Part shown: positions 7,813 through 15,894 of the stretch, piece after piece
Layout of the letters: each line of letters begins with the position of its first letter
Numbering within the stretch: position 1 is the first letter of the stretch
Source of the DNA: Paractinoplanes pyxinae
GTDB lineage: Bacteria > Actinomycetota > Actinomycetes > Mycobacteriales > Micromonosporaceae
Reading direction: 5' to 3'
Assembly: GCF_026626335.1 (NCBI RefSeq)
Contig: NZ_JAPNTZ010000001.1
Location: 806,001 to 870,000, forward strand
DNA: 64,000 bases
The notes under the pieces: model-generated
The model's input: the letters and a program-made list of their open reading frames with translations, nothing else
The model's database searches: none
Told to the model about the DNA's origin: nothing
Program-made: the position numbers and the translations under genes

Positions 7813-9428
7813 TGCGTTTCTCGAAGCCCCTCATCTCGGCCGCCGCGGCCGCCGTCACCCTCGGCGCGTTCGCCCTCAGCTCGGTGCAGGCCGAGGCCGC
7901 GGTCAAGCCGGCCGCCGTCGTCACCGCGCTGCCGGCCGCCAAGTCCGGCAAGGCCGCGCCCGGCGGCGGAACGGCGAAAACCCTTGTCCTGTACGACACC
8001 ACGGGCGACTACGGCTGGATGGGCGAGGTCTACGCGACTCAGACCGCCAACCTGAGCTCCCACTTCGGCTCGTGGACGGCGGCGCCGGTCGGCTCGTACA
8101 AGGCGGGCGACCTCAACGCGTACACCGCGGTCATCTACGTCGGCTCCACCTACGACGAGCCGATCCCGCCGGCCTTCCTGACCGACGTGACCGCCACCAG
8201 CAAGCCGGTGACCTGGCTGTACGACAACATCTGGCAGCTCACCGCTACCGGCGACTTCGCGGCGCAGCACGGCTTCACCAGCGGCGGCTTCGACTTCGCG
8301 GACGTGGCCGAGGTCGGCTACAAGGGCCAGACGCTCACCCGCGACACGGTCAACAAGTCCGGCATCATGAACCTGTCGATCAGCGACCCGGCCAAGGTGA
8401 GCACGCTGGCCACGGCCGTCCGCCCCGACGGCTCGACGTTCCCGTGGGCCGTGAAGTCGGGCAACTTCACCTACGTGGGCGAGATTCCTTTCGCGTACGT
8501 CACTCACGACGACCGTTACCTGGCGTTCGCCGATCTGCTCTTCGACTCGCTGGGCTTCACCAACGTCGACCGGCACCGCGGCTTGGTGCGCATCGAGGAC
8601 GTCGGCCCCGACTCCGACCCGGCCGAGCTCAAGGCCGTCGCCGACTACCTGTCGAGCGAGAAGGTGCCGTTCACGGTGGCCGTCTACCCCCGCTACCGCG
8701 ACCCCAAGGGCGTCAACAACGGCGGCAAGGCCCAGGACTACACGCTGCTGAGCAAGCCGAAGGTGGTGGCCGCGCTCAAGTACATGCAGAGCAAGGGCGG
8801 CACGCTGCTCATGCACGGCTACACCCACCAGTACGGCAACGTGGCCAACCCGTACGACGGGGTCAGCGCCAACGACTTCGAGTTCTACGCGGCCCACGTC
8901 GACGCCAACGACAGCGTCATCTACGACGGTCCCGTCGCCGGCGACTCGGCCGCCTGGGCCACCAGCCGCATGGTCGCCTCGGGCCTCATCTTCACCGCGG
9001 CCGGCCTCGGCACGCCCACCATCTTCGAGTTCCCGCACTACGCGGCCAGCGCCGTCGACTACCAGGTGGTCAACACCCTGTTCGGCAAGCGCTACGACCG
9101 CGGCCTGTACTTCCCCGGCGTGCTGACCGGCCAGAAGTTCGACTACTCCCGCCAGTTCGGCCAGTTCTTCCCGTACGCCGTCCGGGACGTCTACGGCTCG
9201 GTCGTGATTCCCGAGAACGTCGGCAACGTCGAACCCGACGCGTTCAACAACCACCCGGCCCGCCTGCCGGCCGACCTGATCGGGGCGGCCAAGCGCAACC
9301 TGGTGGTCCGCGACGGGGTGGCCAGCTTCTTCTACCACCCGTACCTCGGCACCGACTACCTCAAGCAGGTCGTCACCGGGATCAAGGCCCAGGGCTACAC
9401 GTTCGTGTCGGCCAACTCGGTCATCTAG
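7812..9428 (+). CDS. Secreted DUF2334 polysaccharide deacetylase-like protein
   Basis: 538 residues with a Sec signal peptide (MRFSKPLISAAAAAVTLGAF, cleavage near VQAEA). Residues ~55-220 form an alpha/beta domain (TLVLYDTTGDYGWMGEVYA onwards, resembling a glutamine-amidotransferase-like fold). The second half matches DUF2334, a CE4-related family: RIEDVGPDSDP carries the acidic metal residues and LLMHGYTHQYG the HxxxH pair. It probably trims N-acetyl groups from, or otherwise processes, the exported polymer outside the membrane. ATG 7812 overlaps the epimerase stop. A perfect hairpin follows the gene. Confidence 0.85.
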   Translation: MRFSKPLISAAAAAVTLGAFALSSVQAEAAVKPAAVVTALPAAKSGKAAPGGGTAKTLVLYDTTGDYGWMGEVYATQTANLSSHFGSWTAAPVGSYKAGDLNAYTAVIYVGSTYDEPIPPAFLTDVTATSKPVTWLYDNIWQLTATGDFAAQHGFTSGGFDFADVAEVGYKGQTLTRDTVNKSGIMNLSISDPAKVSTLATAVRPDGSTFPWAVKSGNFTYVGEIPFAYVTHDDRYLAFADLLFDSLGFTNVDRHRGLVRIEDVGPDSDPAELKAVADYLSSEKVPFTVAVYPRYRDPKGVNNGGKAQDYTLLSKPKVVAALKYMQSKGGTLLMHGYTHQYGNVANPYDGVSANDFEFYAAHVDANDSVIYDGPVAGDSAAWATSRMVASGLIFTAAGLGTPTIFEFPHYAASAVDYQVVNTLFGKRYDRGLYFPGVLTGQKFDYSRQFGQFFPYAVRDVYGSVVIPENVGNVEPDAFNNHPARLPADLIGAAKRNLVVRDGVASFFYHPYLGTDYLKQVVTGIKAQGYTFVSANSVI

Positions 9429-9433
9429 TTTCC

Positions 9434-9472
9434 CCGACGCGCCGCCGGTGACTTTCATCGGCGGCGCGTCGG
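9434..9472. terminator. Bidirectional hairpin terminator
   Basis: A perfect 14-bp inverted repeat (arms 9434-9447 and 9459-9472, 11-nt loop GTGACTTTCAT) lies between the convergent stops at 9428 and 9479. It has no U-tract, which is common for actinomycete terminators. It likely serves both strands. Confidence 0.8.
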
Positions 9473-9478
9473 CGTCGG

Positions 9479-10465
9479 TCACCAGCCGTGGATCAGCTCC
9501 TCGATGGCCGCCTGCGCGTACTGGTCCAGCTGCCGCCACCAATCGGCCTGCCGGATCGCACCCGGTACCTCTTTGGTCCACCGCTCCTGCAGGGCCCAGG
9601 CGTCGACGGCGAGCGTGGCCCAGAGCGGGCTGTCCGAGTCCGAAGCCGTGTAGGCGAGGCGAAGCCAGTCGTCGGCCCGCCCCCGCGCGTACCGCTCACG
9701 CTCGGCCCACGCGCTCGGCTGCCGGCTGGCCACCCGGCGAACGACGTCCCAGGCCTGCAACGCCGCGTACGGGTCGACGTCGGCCGCTACGGCAATCCGG
9801 ATCTGGTAGTTGGCCTGCTGCCACTGAGCCAGCTCGTCGGCGACGTACCGCCCGCGGAACGCGTCGACGTCGATGCGGGCCGCGCTGGGCCAGCCGTGGC
9901 GCAGGAACTCGGCCACGTCGGCATCGGTCCGCACGGCGCCGGCTCGCTCGACGGCAACCGACCCCGGATCGACGAACCGAATGGAGTCCACATAGTCCCA
10001 GTCGCTCGAGCTCACCAGGGAGGCGCCGTCGTCGTACGGAACGTGGGCGTTGTCCTGGGCCAGGGCGGCCGCGTATCCGGTGCCGCCGAACTCGGCCAGC
10101 TCCTCGTCGGTGCCGTTCGCCGCGCGCCGGGCCGCCGCGTTCACCCAAGGAAAGTCCGCCGCCGGGTGCTCGGCCGCCATCCGGTTCGCGTACTCGAGAT
10201 CGTCCGCCCGATCCCGAGCCGCCTGGCTCAGCGCGGCCGGATAGCCCGACGACAGAAACGCCGCCGTGTCACCGTCCACGGCCTGGCCGGCCGCCTGCTG
10301 AACCGCCCGGCGCGGGGCGTGAACCGACAACCACCGTACGAAATCCCGTTCCGCCCCGGCCGGGTCAGCCACCAGATCCGGCGCCGCCGGCGGAGCCGCG
10401 ACCGCCCGCGACGGAACGGCCAGAACGATCCCGGCCGCACCCAGTAAGAAGTGCCTGCGCCTCAT
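9479..10465 (-). CDS. Secreted ALF-repeat-containing protein
   Basis: 328 residues. The N-terminus RRRHFLLGAAG followed by a hydrophobic run resembles a twin-arginine or Sec signal, cleaved near AVA-APP. The mature protein carries several copies of a helical ALF-like motif: DGDTAAFLSSGYPAAL, TDEELAEFGGTGYAAAL, TDADVAEFLRHGWPSA. Such repeats occur in secreted actinobacterial proteins of unknown role, sometimes next to toxin domains. No enzymatic motif is visible. The C-terminal third is rich in Trp and Ala helices. Confidence 0.75.
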   Translation of the reverse strand: MRRRHFLLGAAGIVLAVPSRAVAAPPAAPDLVADPAGAERDFVRWLSVHAPRRAVQQAAGQAVDGDTAAFLSSGYPAALSQAARDRADDLEYANRMAAEHPAADFPWVNAAARRAANGTDEELAEFGGTGYAAALAQDNAHVPYDDGASLVSSSDWDYVDSIRFVDPGSVAVERAGAVRTDADVAEFLRHGWPSAARIDVDAFRGRYVADELAQWQQANYQIRIAVAADVDPYAALQAWDVVRRVASRQPSAWAERERYARGRADDWLRLAYTASDSDSPLWATLAVDAWALQERWTKEVPGAIRQADWWRQLDQYAQAAIEELIHGW

Positions 10466-10624
10466 GAGCTACCCCCGCTGACAAACATCGATGGCTGGCC
10501 CGCGATTGAAGCACACCGCGGCATTCTTCACATGACCTGCACATACGGCAGTAGACCGGCCACCCCGGAAAGTGCTGGACTGACTGTCCGCCGCCAAGCG
10601 AGAGATCAGCGAGGAACAGGAACC

Positions 10625-10960
10625 GTGCGAACCGAACAAAGGACGAGCGGCCGATACGGCACCCCGGCCGAGGCTGCCGGATACGCCGGGGCGTTCGCCG
10701 CCCTGGTCGTCCTGGCCGCCGTCACCCTCCTCGGATCGGCCCACATCATGTCGAACAGCTGCATCGTCGGCTCCGAGCAGTCCCTCTGCCCGATCGCCGG
10801 CCCGGACTGGTCGCGTCCCGTCCCGGTCACGGTGATCCTGCTGGGCCTGCTGACCGGCCTGCTCGGCCTCGCCGCCGGCCGCCCGATCCGCAGGAACGCG
10901 ATGATCGCGGCCTACGCAATGGTTGTCCTCGGCTTGGTCATCACACTGCTGATCGGCTGA
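10625..10960 (+). CDS. Small three-TM membrane protein, unknown function
   Basis: About 111 residues from GTG 10625, preceded by AGGAA within the usual SD distance. The frame is open upstream to 10451, but that stretch is Pro/Arg-rich, overlaps the start of the opposite-strand gene and lacks an SD. Three hydrophobic segments follow (AGAFAALVVLAAVTLLG, VTVILLGLLTGLLGLAAG, AAYAMVVLGLVITLLIG), with a Cys pair in the first external loop (NSCIVGSEQSLC) that could form a disulfide. I do not recognise the family. Confidence 0.6.
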   Translation: MRTEQRTSGRYGTPAEAAGYAGAFAALVVLAAVTLLGSAHIMSNSCIVGSEQSLCPIAGPDWSRPVPVTVILLGLLTGLLGLAAGRPIRRNAMIAAYAMVVLGLVITLLIG

Positions 10961-11220
10961 ACCCGGCACCGCGCCGCGGCGGATATGCAGTGCCGTGATC
11001 TTTGACGCCGACGCCGGAATCAGACCGTGCACCGTGGACATCCCCCGTCGGCCCGGCGGGCGGCAATGAACGTCAGTGCCGAGTCCGCCATGAAGCTTCT
11101 GCACATGTACTTCCGGCGGATTCTCCTGCTGCATCCGGCATTTAACCTGATGTCGGCCCGGGTCAATGCCGGCGCGGAAAAGCGTCGCCGCTGAACAACC
11201 CGCGCGCAGGGGGAACTTTC
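10961..11220. other. Intergenic region with a possible 42-residue ORF
   Basis: There is no established gene in this 260 bp. A short plus-strand frame at 11066-11194 (ATG to TGA, 42 codons) encodes a basic, amphipathic-looking peptide (MNVSAESAMKLLHMYF, ending AEKRRR) that stops 26 bp before the Ltp-like gene. Its SD is weak. It may be a leader peptide or a chance frame. An SD (AGGGGGAA) for the next gene lies at about 11209-11216. Confidence 0.25.
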
Positions 11221-12057
11221 ATGTATACGCCGGAATACGTCCCCGCCCCCAGAAGCAGAATGGGCCGCGGTAAGAAGGCCGGCCTGATCGGTGGCGGTGT
11301 GCTCGCCGGACTCGCCGGGCTCGTCGTAGTCGGTATCGCTGCCGGTGGGGGCGACGAGACGCCCGCCGCGGCTCCCGTTGCGGCTATGACAACAACGCCA
11401 TCCATCAGCGCGGCCAACCAGGAAGCCATCGACAAGCTCCAGGTGTGCATCGACATGACCGTCGGCACCCGCCCGTACGATCCGACACTGTGGGACACCA
11501 CTCTGTGCGGCGAGTACCACGGCAACCTAGGTTCTGCCGGGCAGCCGACCACCGAGGCCGCGGAAGCCGTCACCGAACCCACTACTGAAGTGATCGCGGA
11601 ACCCACCACCGAACCCACCGAAGAGCTGACCGTCTCGCAGCAGAATGCCGTCGACACGGCAGCCGACTATCTGTCGTCGTCCTCGTTCTCGCGCTCCGGC
11701 CTGATCAAGCAGCTGAAATACGAAGGCTTCTCCACCAAGGACGCGACCTTCGGTGTGAACGCGCAGAAGGCCGATTGGAACGAGCAGGCCGCCGGGAAAG
11801 CAGCGGATTATCTGGAGAGCAGCTCGTTCTCGCGCTCCGGGCTGATCAAACAGCTCAAGTTCGAAGGCTTCTCGACCAAGCAGGCCACCTTCGGTGTGAA
11901 CGCGCAGAACGCCAACTGGAACGACCAGGCCGCCAAGAAAGCGGCGGACTATCTCGACAGCGGATCGTTCTCCCGCTCCGAATTGATTCGGCAGCTCAAG
12001 TTCGAGGGCTTCACGACAAAGCAAGCCACCTATGGCGTCAAGAAGGTCGGGCTGTGA
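11221..12057 (+). CDS. Membrane-anchored protein with three Ltp-type repeats
   Basis: 278 residues. A short basic N-terminus and one membrane segment (~20-40, GLIGGGVLAGLAGLVVVG) are followed by a Thr/Glu-rich linker and three ~47-residue repeats at about 140-278. Each contains AADYL, SFSRSxLIxQLKxEGF, (S/T)TKxATxGV and usually a trailing W. This repeat is the host-surface Ltp family (PF07553 as I recall), known from the phage TP-J34 lipoprotein that blocks phage DNA injection. There is no lipobox Cys here, so anchoring is by the TM helix and the repeats face outside. A role in superinfection exclusion or in wall binding is inference. Confidence 0.8.
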   Translation: MYTPEYVPAPRSRMGRGKKAGLIGGGVLAGLAGLVVVGIAAGGGDETPAAAPVAAMTTTPSISAANQEAIDKLQVCIDMTVGTRPYDPTLWDTTLCGEYHGNLGSAGQPTTEAAEAVTEPTTEVIAEPTTEPTEELTVSQQNAVDTAADYLSSSSFSRSGLIKQLKYEGFSTKDATFGVNAQKADWNEQAAGKAADYLESSSFSRSGLIKQLKFEGFSTKQATFGVNAQNANWNDQAAKKAADYLDSGSFSRSELIRQLKFEGFTTKQATYGVKKVGL

Positions 12058-12085
12058 TCCGAGGACTCGAGCTCGAGATGCTGAG

Positions 12086-12538
12086 TTAGTCGAGGAATCC
12101 GCCCATAGTTACGAAGAAATAGGCGCCCACCGAGAAGGCGAGGAAGCCCAACCCCACGACGACAGCCACGATGCCGCCGTCGCCGCGGGTGTCGACGGAC
12201 ATGGCGCGCTGGGGGTCGGCCGGGTCGTAGATGATGTCCATCGGGACGTCGATGATGTGTGACTTGTAGCTGCTCGAAGTGTCGACCGCCGTGCGGACCT
12301 CGTGGCCCTCGCGCGTGTGGAACCGGACGACGGGCAGGAACGTGTCTCGGCCTTCACTCTGCGCCACCCGCTGATTGCCGGCCACCACCGCGGTGATTCG
12401 CTGGCCGTCCCGGAGCAGCTGCCGCACCCGCTGCCGCCGCCGGAGGCCGAGCACGATCGCCAGCACCCCCGCGATCGCCGGAACTCCCACCACGAACGCG
12501 GCGACGACAACGCCGAAACCCATCGACTCTTCCCCCAT
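12086..12538 (-). CDS. DUF3592-like membrane protein
   Basis: 150 residues. An N-terminal membrane helix (~7-28) is followed by a beta-rich external or cytosolic domain and a C-terminal helix (~122-145). The domain contains VVRFHTREGHEVRTAVD and the V-x-YDPADPQRA stretch typical of DUF3592, a widespread family of unknown function. Its 3' end lies 28 bp from the stop of the Ltp-like gene, tail to tail. Confidence 0.75.
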   Translation of the reverse strand: MGEESMGFGVVVAAFVVGVPAIAGVLAIVLGLRRRQRVRQLLRDGQRITAVVAGNQRVAQSEGRDTFLPVVRFHTREGHEVRTAVDTSSSYKSHIIDVPMDIIYDPADPQRAMSVDTRGDGGIVAVVVGLGFLAFSVGAYFFVTMGGFLD

Positions 12539-12575
12539 GGGCAGAACGGTAGAGGAACCCGTCCAGCGGCCCGAA

Positions 12576-13226
12576 TCAGAGGCGGCCGGTCCAGGGTTTG
12601 CCGGCGGCTGCGCGCTCGGCGGTGCGTCCTGGAGGCAGGTCGAGGACGTCGATGAGGCTGGGATCCTCGTCGACGGCGTGGTGCAGGTGCCCGAGCTTGG
12701 CGGTGGCGGTGTCCCCGTCCGAGGCGCCGGTCAGCTGCCAGAGCCCGTCGTGGGCGTCGTGGCTGATCGAGAGCACCGGTTCGTGACGTTCGAAGACCTG
12801 GCTGGTCTGAACGCAGTTGGTGCCCAGCAGCCAGTGCCGCATCCACCAGGCCCGCCGGTCCAGCTGCATGACGTGGTCGGTGACCCACCACACGAAGGGC
12901 AGGTCCTCGTGGGCGCGCGCCTCGTTCGCGGTCAGGTCGGGGCCGCCCTGCGGGACGTGCTCGAACGGCTCGTCGACCAGCGAGAACGCGTGACCGCCCT
13001 CGTTGGCGAAGACGACGGCGTGGAACGTGCCGCCGCCGGGGTTGCCGGCGCCGATCCCGACCGACAGGCGAGCCACGTGCGGATCCGCCCCGGTGGTCCA
13101 GCCGAACGCGTAGGAGGCCAGTTCGCCTTGCGGGCCCACGAACTCGCCGAACGCGCGCCGGTCCATCCCCGTGACGTCGGCCGTCGGCACCTCGACCAGG
13201 GCGCCTTCATCCACCTGAATATGCAC
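12576..13226 (-). CDS. Uncharacterised protein with DUF2185/immunity-like C-terminus
   Basis: About 216 residues from GTG 13226; the frame stays open further upstream but that part overlaps the divergent GNAT gene. The C-terminal ~60 residues (VLSISHDAHDGLWQLTGAS, then LGHLHHAVDEDPSLIDVLDL, then the GRTAERAAAGKPW tail) resemble a small domain seen in DUF2185-like and Imm33-like immunity proteins. The N-terminal part (SYAFGWTTGADPHVARLSVG) is unassigned. No toxin gene lies beside it, so an immunity role is only a possibility. Confidence 0.65.
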   Translation of the reverse strand: MHIQVDEGALVEVPTADVTGMDRRAFGEFVGPQGELASYAFGWTTGADPHVARLSVGIGAGNPGGGTFHAVVFANEGGHAFSLVDEPFEHVPQGGPDLTANEARAHEDLPFVWWVTDHVMQLDRRAWWMRHWLLGTNCVQTSQVFERHEPVLSISHDAHDGLWQLTGASDGDTATAKLGHLHHAVDEDPSLIDVLDLPPGRTAERAAAGKPWTGRL

Positions 13227-13295
13227 GACGGCAAGATAGCTGATCTTGCGGCAAAACCGTTTGTCGGTACGGCGGCGGGGTGCGAGATTCGCCGA

Positions 13296-13772
13296 GTGGA
13301 CACGAACTGGGAGTGCGTTGCTGTGGCGGCGGGTGAGTCGGAAAGCCTCGTCCCGCTGCTGCACGACGCTGAGGAGGACGACGAGCGGATTCGGGCCGCG
13401 CTGCGGGAGTCCGCCTGTCAGGGGTATATCGCGCGGGTGGGGGAGGAGCCGGTCGGCGCGGCGGTGATGCGGTGGTCGGCAACGGAACCGTCGGAACTGC
13501 TGTATCTCGCCGTTGTGGAGCCGGCCCGGCGGCAGGGGCACGGGCGGCGGATCGTGGCCTCGCTGCAGGCGGAGCTGCCGCGGCACGGGCGGAGCATGCT
13601 GGTCGGCACGGGTAACTGCTCGCTCGACAACATCGCGTTCTATCAGCGGTGCGGGTTTCGCATGCACGGCGTGAAGCGGGACTTCTTCTCGTACATCGAC
13701 CCTCCGCTGAGCGAGAACGGCATCGTCATGCGGGACATGATCGTGTTCTCGTACGAAGTTGGCGAACGATGA
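13296..13772 (+). CDS. GNAT-family N-acetyltransferase
   Basis: 158 residues from GTG 13296. The acetyl-CoA loop (VEPARRQGHGRRIVASLQ, motif A pattern R/Q-x-x-G-x-G/A) and the following NCSLDNIAFYQRCGFR stretch define a GNAT. The tail (FFSYIDPPLSENGIVMRDM) is typical of a subgroup found in many Gram-positives. The substrate is unknown. It is divergent from the gene at 13226 (69 bp between starts), and its stop overlaps the next start as ATGA, so the two acetyltransferases are probably translated together. Confidence 0.85.
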   Translation: MDTNWECVAVAAGESESLVPLLHDAEEDDERIRAALRESACQGYIARVGEEPVGAAVMRWSATEPSELLYLAVVEPARRQGHGRRIVASLQAELPRHGRSMLVGTGNCSLDNIAFYQRCGFRMHGVKRDFFSYIDPPLSENGIVMRDMIVFSYEVGER

Positions 13773-14596
13773 GCTTGTTCTGCGATGTGGAGATGGCTGC
13801 TCGCCTCGAACGGCTCGAAGCCGACCTCATGGGACGCAGCAGCGAAGCCGCCCGAAACGGGTTCGCCGTGCCGCTGGCCGGTGGAGTGGCCAGCTTCGCC
13901 GAGGCCGACTCGCCGCTGAACAAGGTGGCCGGGCTCGGCTTCGGTGGCGTTCCGGCGGCCGCCGACCTCGACGCGGTGGAGCAGGCCTTCTTCGCCCGTG
14001 GCAGCGCGGTTCAGGCGGAAGTGTCCACACTCGCCGACCCGGCCGTCGGTGAGGTGTTGAGCGGGCGGGGCTACCGGCTCGTCTCGTTCGAGAACGTGTC
14101 CGGTTGCCGGCCCACGGCGGGCGCGGGGACGACGTACGACATCGAAGTGCGAAGCGCGACCGGGGAAGGCGAATGGCTCGACGTGGTCGCCGATGCTTTT
14201 GCGGTGGCTGACACGCAGGGCGTCGCCTCGCACGAGGACTTCCCGCGCGACGTGGTGGTGAACGCCATGCGGCACATGGCCGCGGCCGGTCTGCGCCACT
14301 ACCTCGCGCTGCGCGACGGCGTCCCGGCCGGCGGCGCCAGCATGCACGTGGCCGGCGGGGTGGCTCAGCTGACCGGCGCGGCGACCCTTCCCGAGCACCG
14401 GCGCCGCGGCGTCCAGTCGGCGCTGCTTTCGGCTCGTTTGGCCGATGCGGCGGCCGAGGGGTGCGACCTCGCCGTCGTCACCACACAGCCCGGCTCCAAG
14501 TCGCAGCAGAACGTGCAGCGAAACGGGTTCGACCTGCTCTACGCCCGGGCCATCCTGGTCAAGCCTCTTCCGGAGCGGGACGGGAACCGTGGTTGA
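13769..14596 (+). CDS. GNAT-family N-acetyltransferase, two-domain type
   Basis: 275 residues from ATG 13769, which overlaps the stop of the previous GNAT (ATGA). The C-terminal half is the GNAT domain: GAATLPEHRRRGVQSALLSA is the acetyl-CoA loop and SKSQQNVQRNGFDLLYAR the beta-6/7 region. The N-terminal half (FCDVEMAARLERLEADLM onwards) is a degenerate GNAT-like or lid domain, as in many ~270-residue members. The substrate is unknown. Tail-to-tail overlap with the next gene is 38 bp. Confidence 0.83.
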   Translation: MSLFCDVEMAARLERLEADLMGRSSEAARNGFAVPLAGGVASFAEADSPLNKVAGLGFGGVPAAADLDAVEQAFFARGSAVQAEVSTLADPAVGEVLSGRGYRLVSFENVSGCRPTAGAGTTYDIEVRSATGEGEWLDVVADAFAVADTQGVASHEDFPRDVVVNAMRHMAAAGLRHYLALRDGVPAGGASMHVAGGVAQLTGAATLPEHRRRGVQSALLSARLADAAAEGCDLAVVTTQPGSKSQQNVQRNGFDLLYARAILVKPLPERDGNRG

Positions 14597-15302
14597 TTCG
14601 TTCGGAGGAGACGTGCACTTCGAGCTGAGCCAGCGTGGCCGGGGACAGGCCGGTCACGTCGACGAGGATGTCGGTGTCGGTGGTGCGGGCCAGGTGCACG
14701 GCGGTCTCCGCGACCAGTGAGGCCCACAGGCCTGTCGCGCGGGGTTCGTTCGTACGCAGCAAGCCCGCGACAGCGTCGTCGAGGAACTTGAGGTCGAGGG
14801 TGAGGCCGTCGGCCGCGTCGGTGCCCTGCGTCCAGACGATGCTGCCATGGCCGGACTCGACCGGCGGCCACAGCACGGCCCGGCGCTCCACCGGCTCCCG
14901 CGGACCAGTGTCGATCATCGGCGGCGACGGCCGGGTGCTGCCCGCCAGCTGAAGCCGCGACTCGTTCTCGACGATGGCGGGCAACGCCTCCAGGCCGTGC
15001 GCGACGTAGTAGCCGTCGGGGCCGCCCTCCAACGCCCGGGTGATCGGCCCCGGGTATTGGATGCCCCGATCGTGATCGTCGAATTCGGTGAGGAGGATTC
15101 GCGCGTCCGGGAAAAGCCCGCGCAGCGAACCCAGCGTCCGCGCGCTGACCACGGTCGTGAGCACGATGTTGGCCGTGGTCGGGGCCTCCTTGATGTCGAG
15201 CACGATGTAGCCGTCACCGAGCATCCGGCTCAGGTCGGCCCGGGCCTGCGCCGACAACGGCATCGTGGTCGCCACGACGACGTTCGCATCATGCTCGTCC
15301 AT
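14559..15302 (-). CDS. Hypothetical protein, unrecognised
   Basis: About 247 residues from ATG 15302 (a GTG at 15311 is an alternative). Features: a possible alpha/beta start (NVVVATTMPLSAQARADLSR), an acidic FDDHDRGIQYPGPITRALE segment, a middle Pro-rich stretch, and a C-terminal part with LDLKFLDDAVAGLL and TDTDILVDVTGLSPATLAQL. No signal peptide, membrane helix or catalytic motif is obvious. Codon use is typical for the window, which supports a real gene. Overlaps the upstream GNAT tail by 38 bp. Confidence 0.6.
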   Translation of the reverse strand: MDEHDANVVVATTMPLSAQARADLSRMLGDGYIVLDIKEAPTTANIVLTTVVSARTLGSLRGLFPDARILLTEFDDHDRGIQYPGPITRALEGGPDGYYVAHGLEALPAIVENESRLQLAGSTRPSPPMIDTGPREPVERRAVLWPPVESGHGSIVWTQGTDAADGLTLDLKFLDDAVAGLLRTNEPRATGLWASLVAETAVHLARTTDTDILVDVTGLSPATLAQLEVHVSSERINHGSRPAPEEA

Positions 15303-15341
15303 GCGGCACACCGTACCGACGGCGGTCCAATGCTGCTTTCG

Positions 15342-15830
15342 TCAGCGCGCCGGCGCTTGGCGGGCCAGGTCCGCGAGGGGTTCACCGCTCAGCCGGCACA
15401 TCGTCCACTCGTCCAGCAGTTCGGCGCGAAGCGAGCGGTAGAAGCCGATGGCCGGCTCGTTCCAGTCCAGCACCCGCCACTCGAAGCGTTCATAGCCGCG
15501 GTCCACGCAGATGGCGGCCAGGCCGGCGAGCAGGGCCCGGCCGTGACCCCCGCCGCGCGCCTCCGGACGGACGTAGAGGTCGTCGAGGTGCATGCCCCGG
15601 GTGCCGGTCCAGGTCGAGAAGAACGGAAACCACACCGCGTAGCCGACCACCTCTTTCGGGTCGTCGTTCTCGGCGATCAGGGCGTACGCGGCACGGTCCG
15701 AGCCGAACAGGGCCTCAACCAGCTGAGCATCAGTTGCTTTCGCTTGCTCGGGCGCCCGTTCGTACGCGGCGAGCTCCCGGATCATCGCCCTGATCTCCGG
15801 GACGTCGTCCACCACGGCCGCTCTGATCAT
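15342..15830 (-). CDS. GNAT N-acetyltransferase (diamine acetyltransferase-like)
   Basis: 162 residues, the normal size. The sequence AAVVDDVPEIRAMIRELA, the motif GMHLDDLYVRPEARGGGHGR with the acetyl-CoA loop, and FEWRVLDWNEPAIGFYRS match the SAT2-like diamine/thialysine acetyltransferase subgroup. The family acetylates small amines; the actual substrate here is unknown. It stands alone, divergent from the Ntn-hydrolase gene (64 bp between starts). Confidence 0.87.
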   Translation of the reverse strand: MIRAAVVDDVPEIRAMIRELAAYERAPEQAKATDAQLVEALFGSDRAAYALIAENDDPKEVVGYAVWFPFFSTWTGTRGMHLDDLYVRPEARGGGHGRALLAGLAAICVDRGYERFEWRVLDWNEPAIGFYRSLRAELLDEWTMCRLSGEPLADLARQAPAR

Positions 15831-15894
15831 GGAAGCAATCTACCCGCGCACGGCTACAGTCACGCTGACCGAGTGAGCCAGGAAGGGTGACTTC

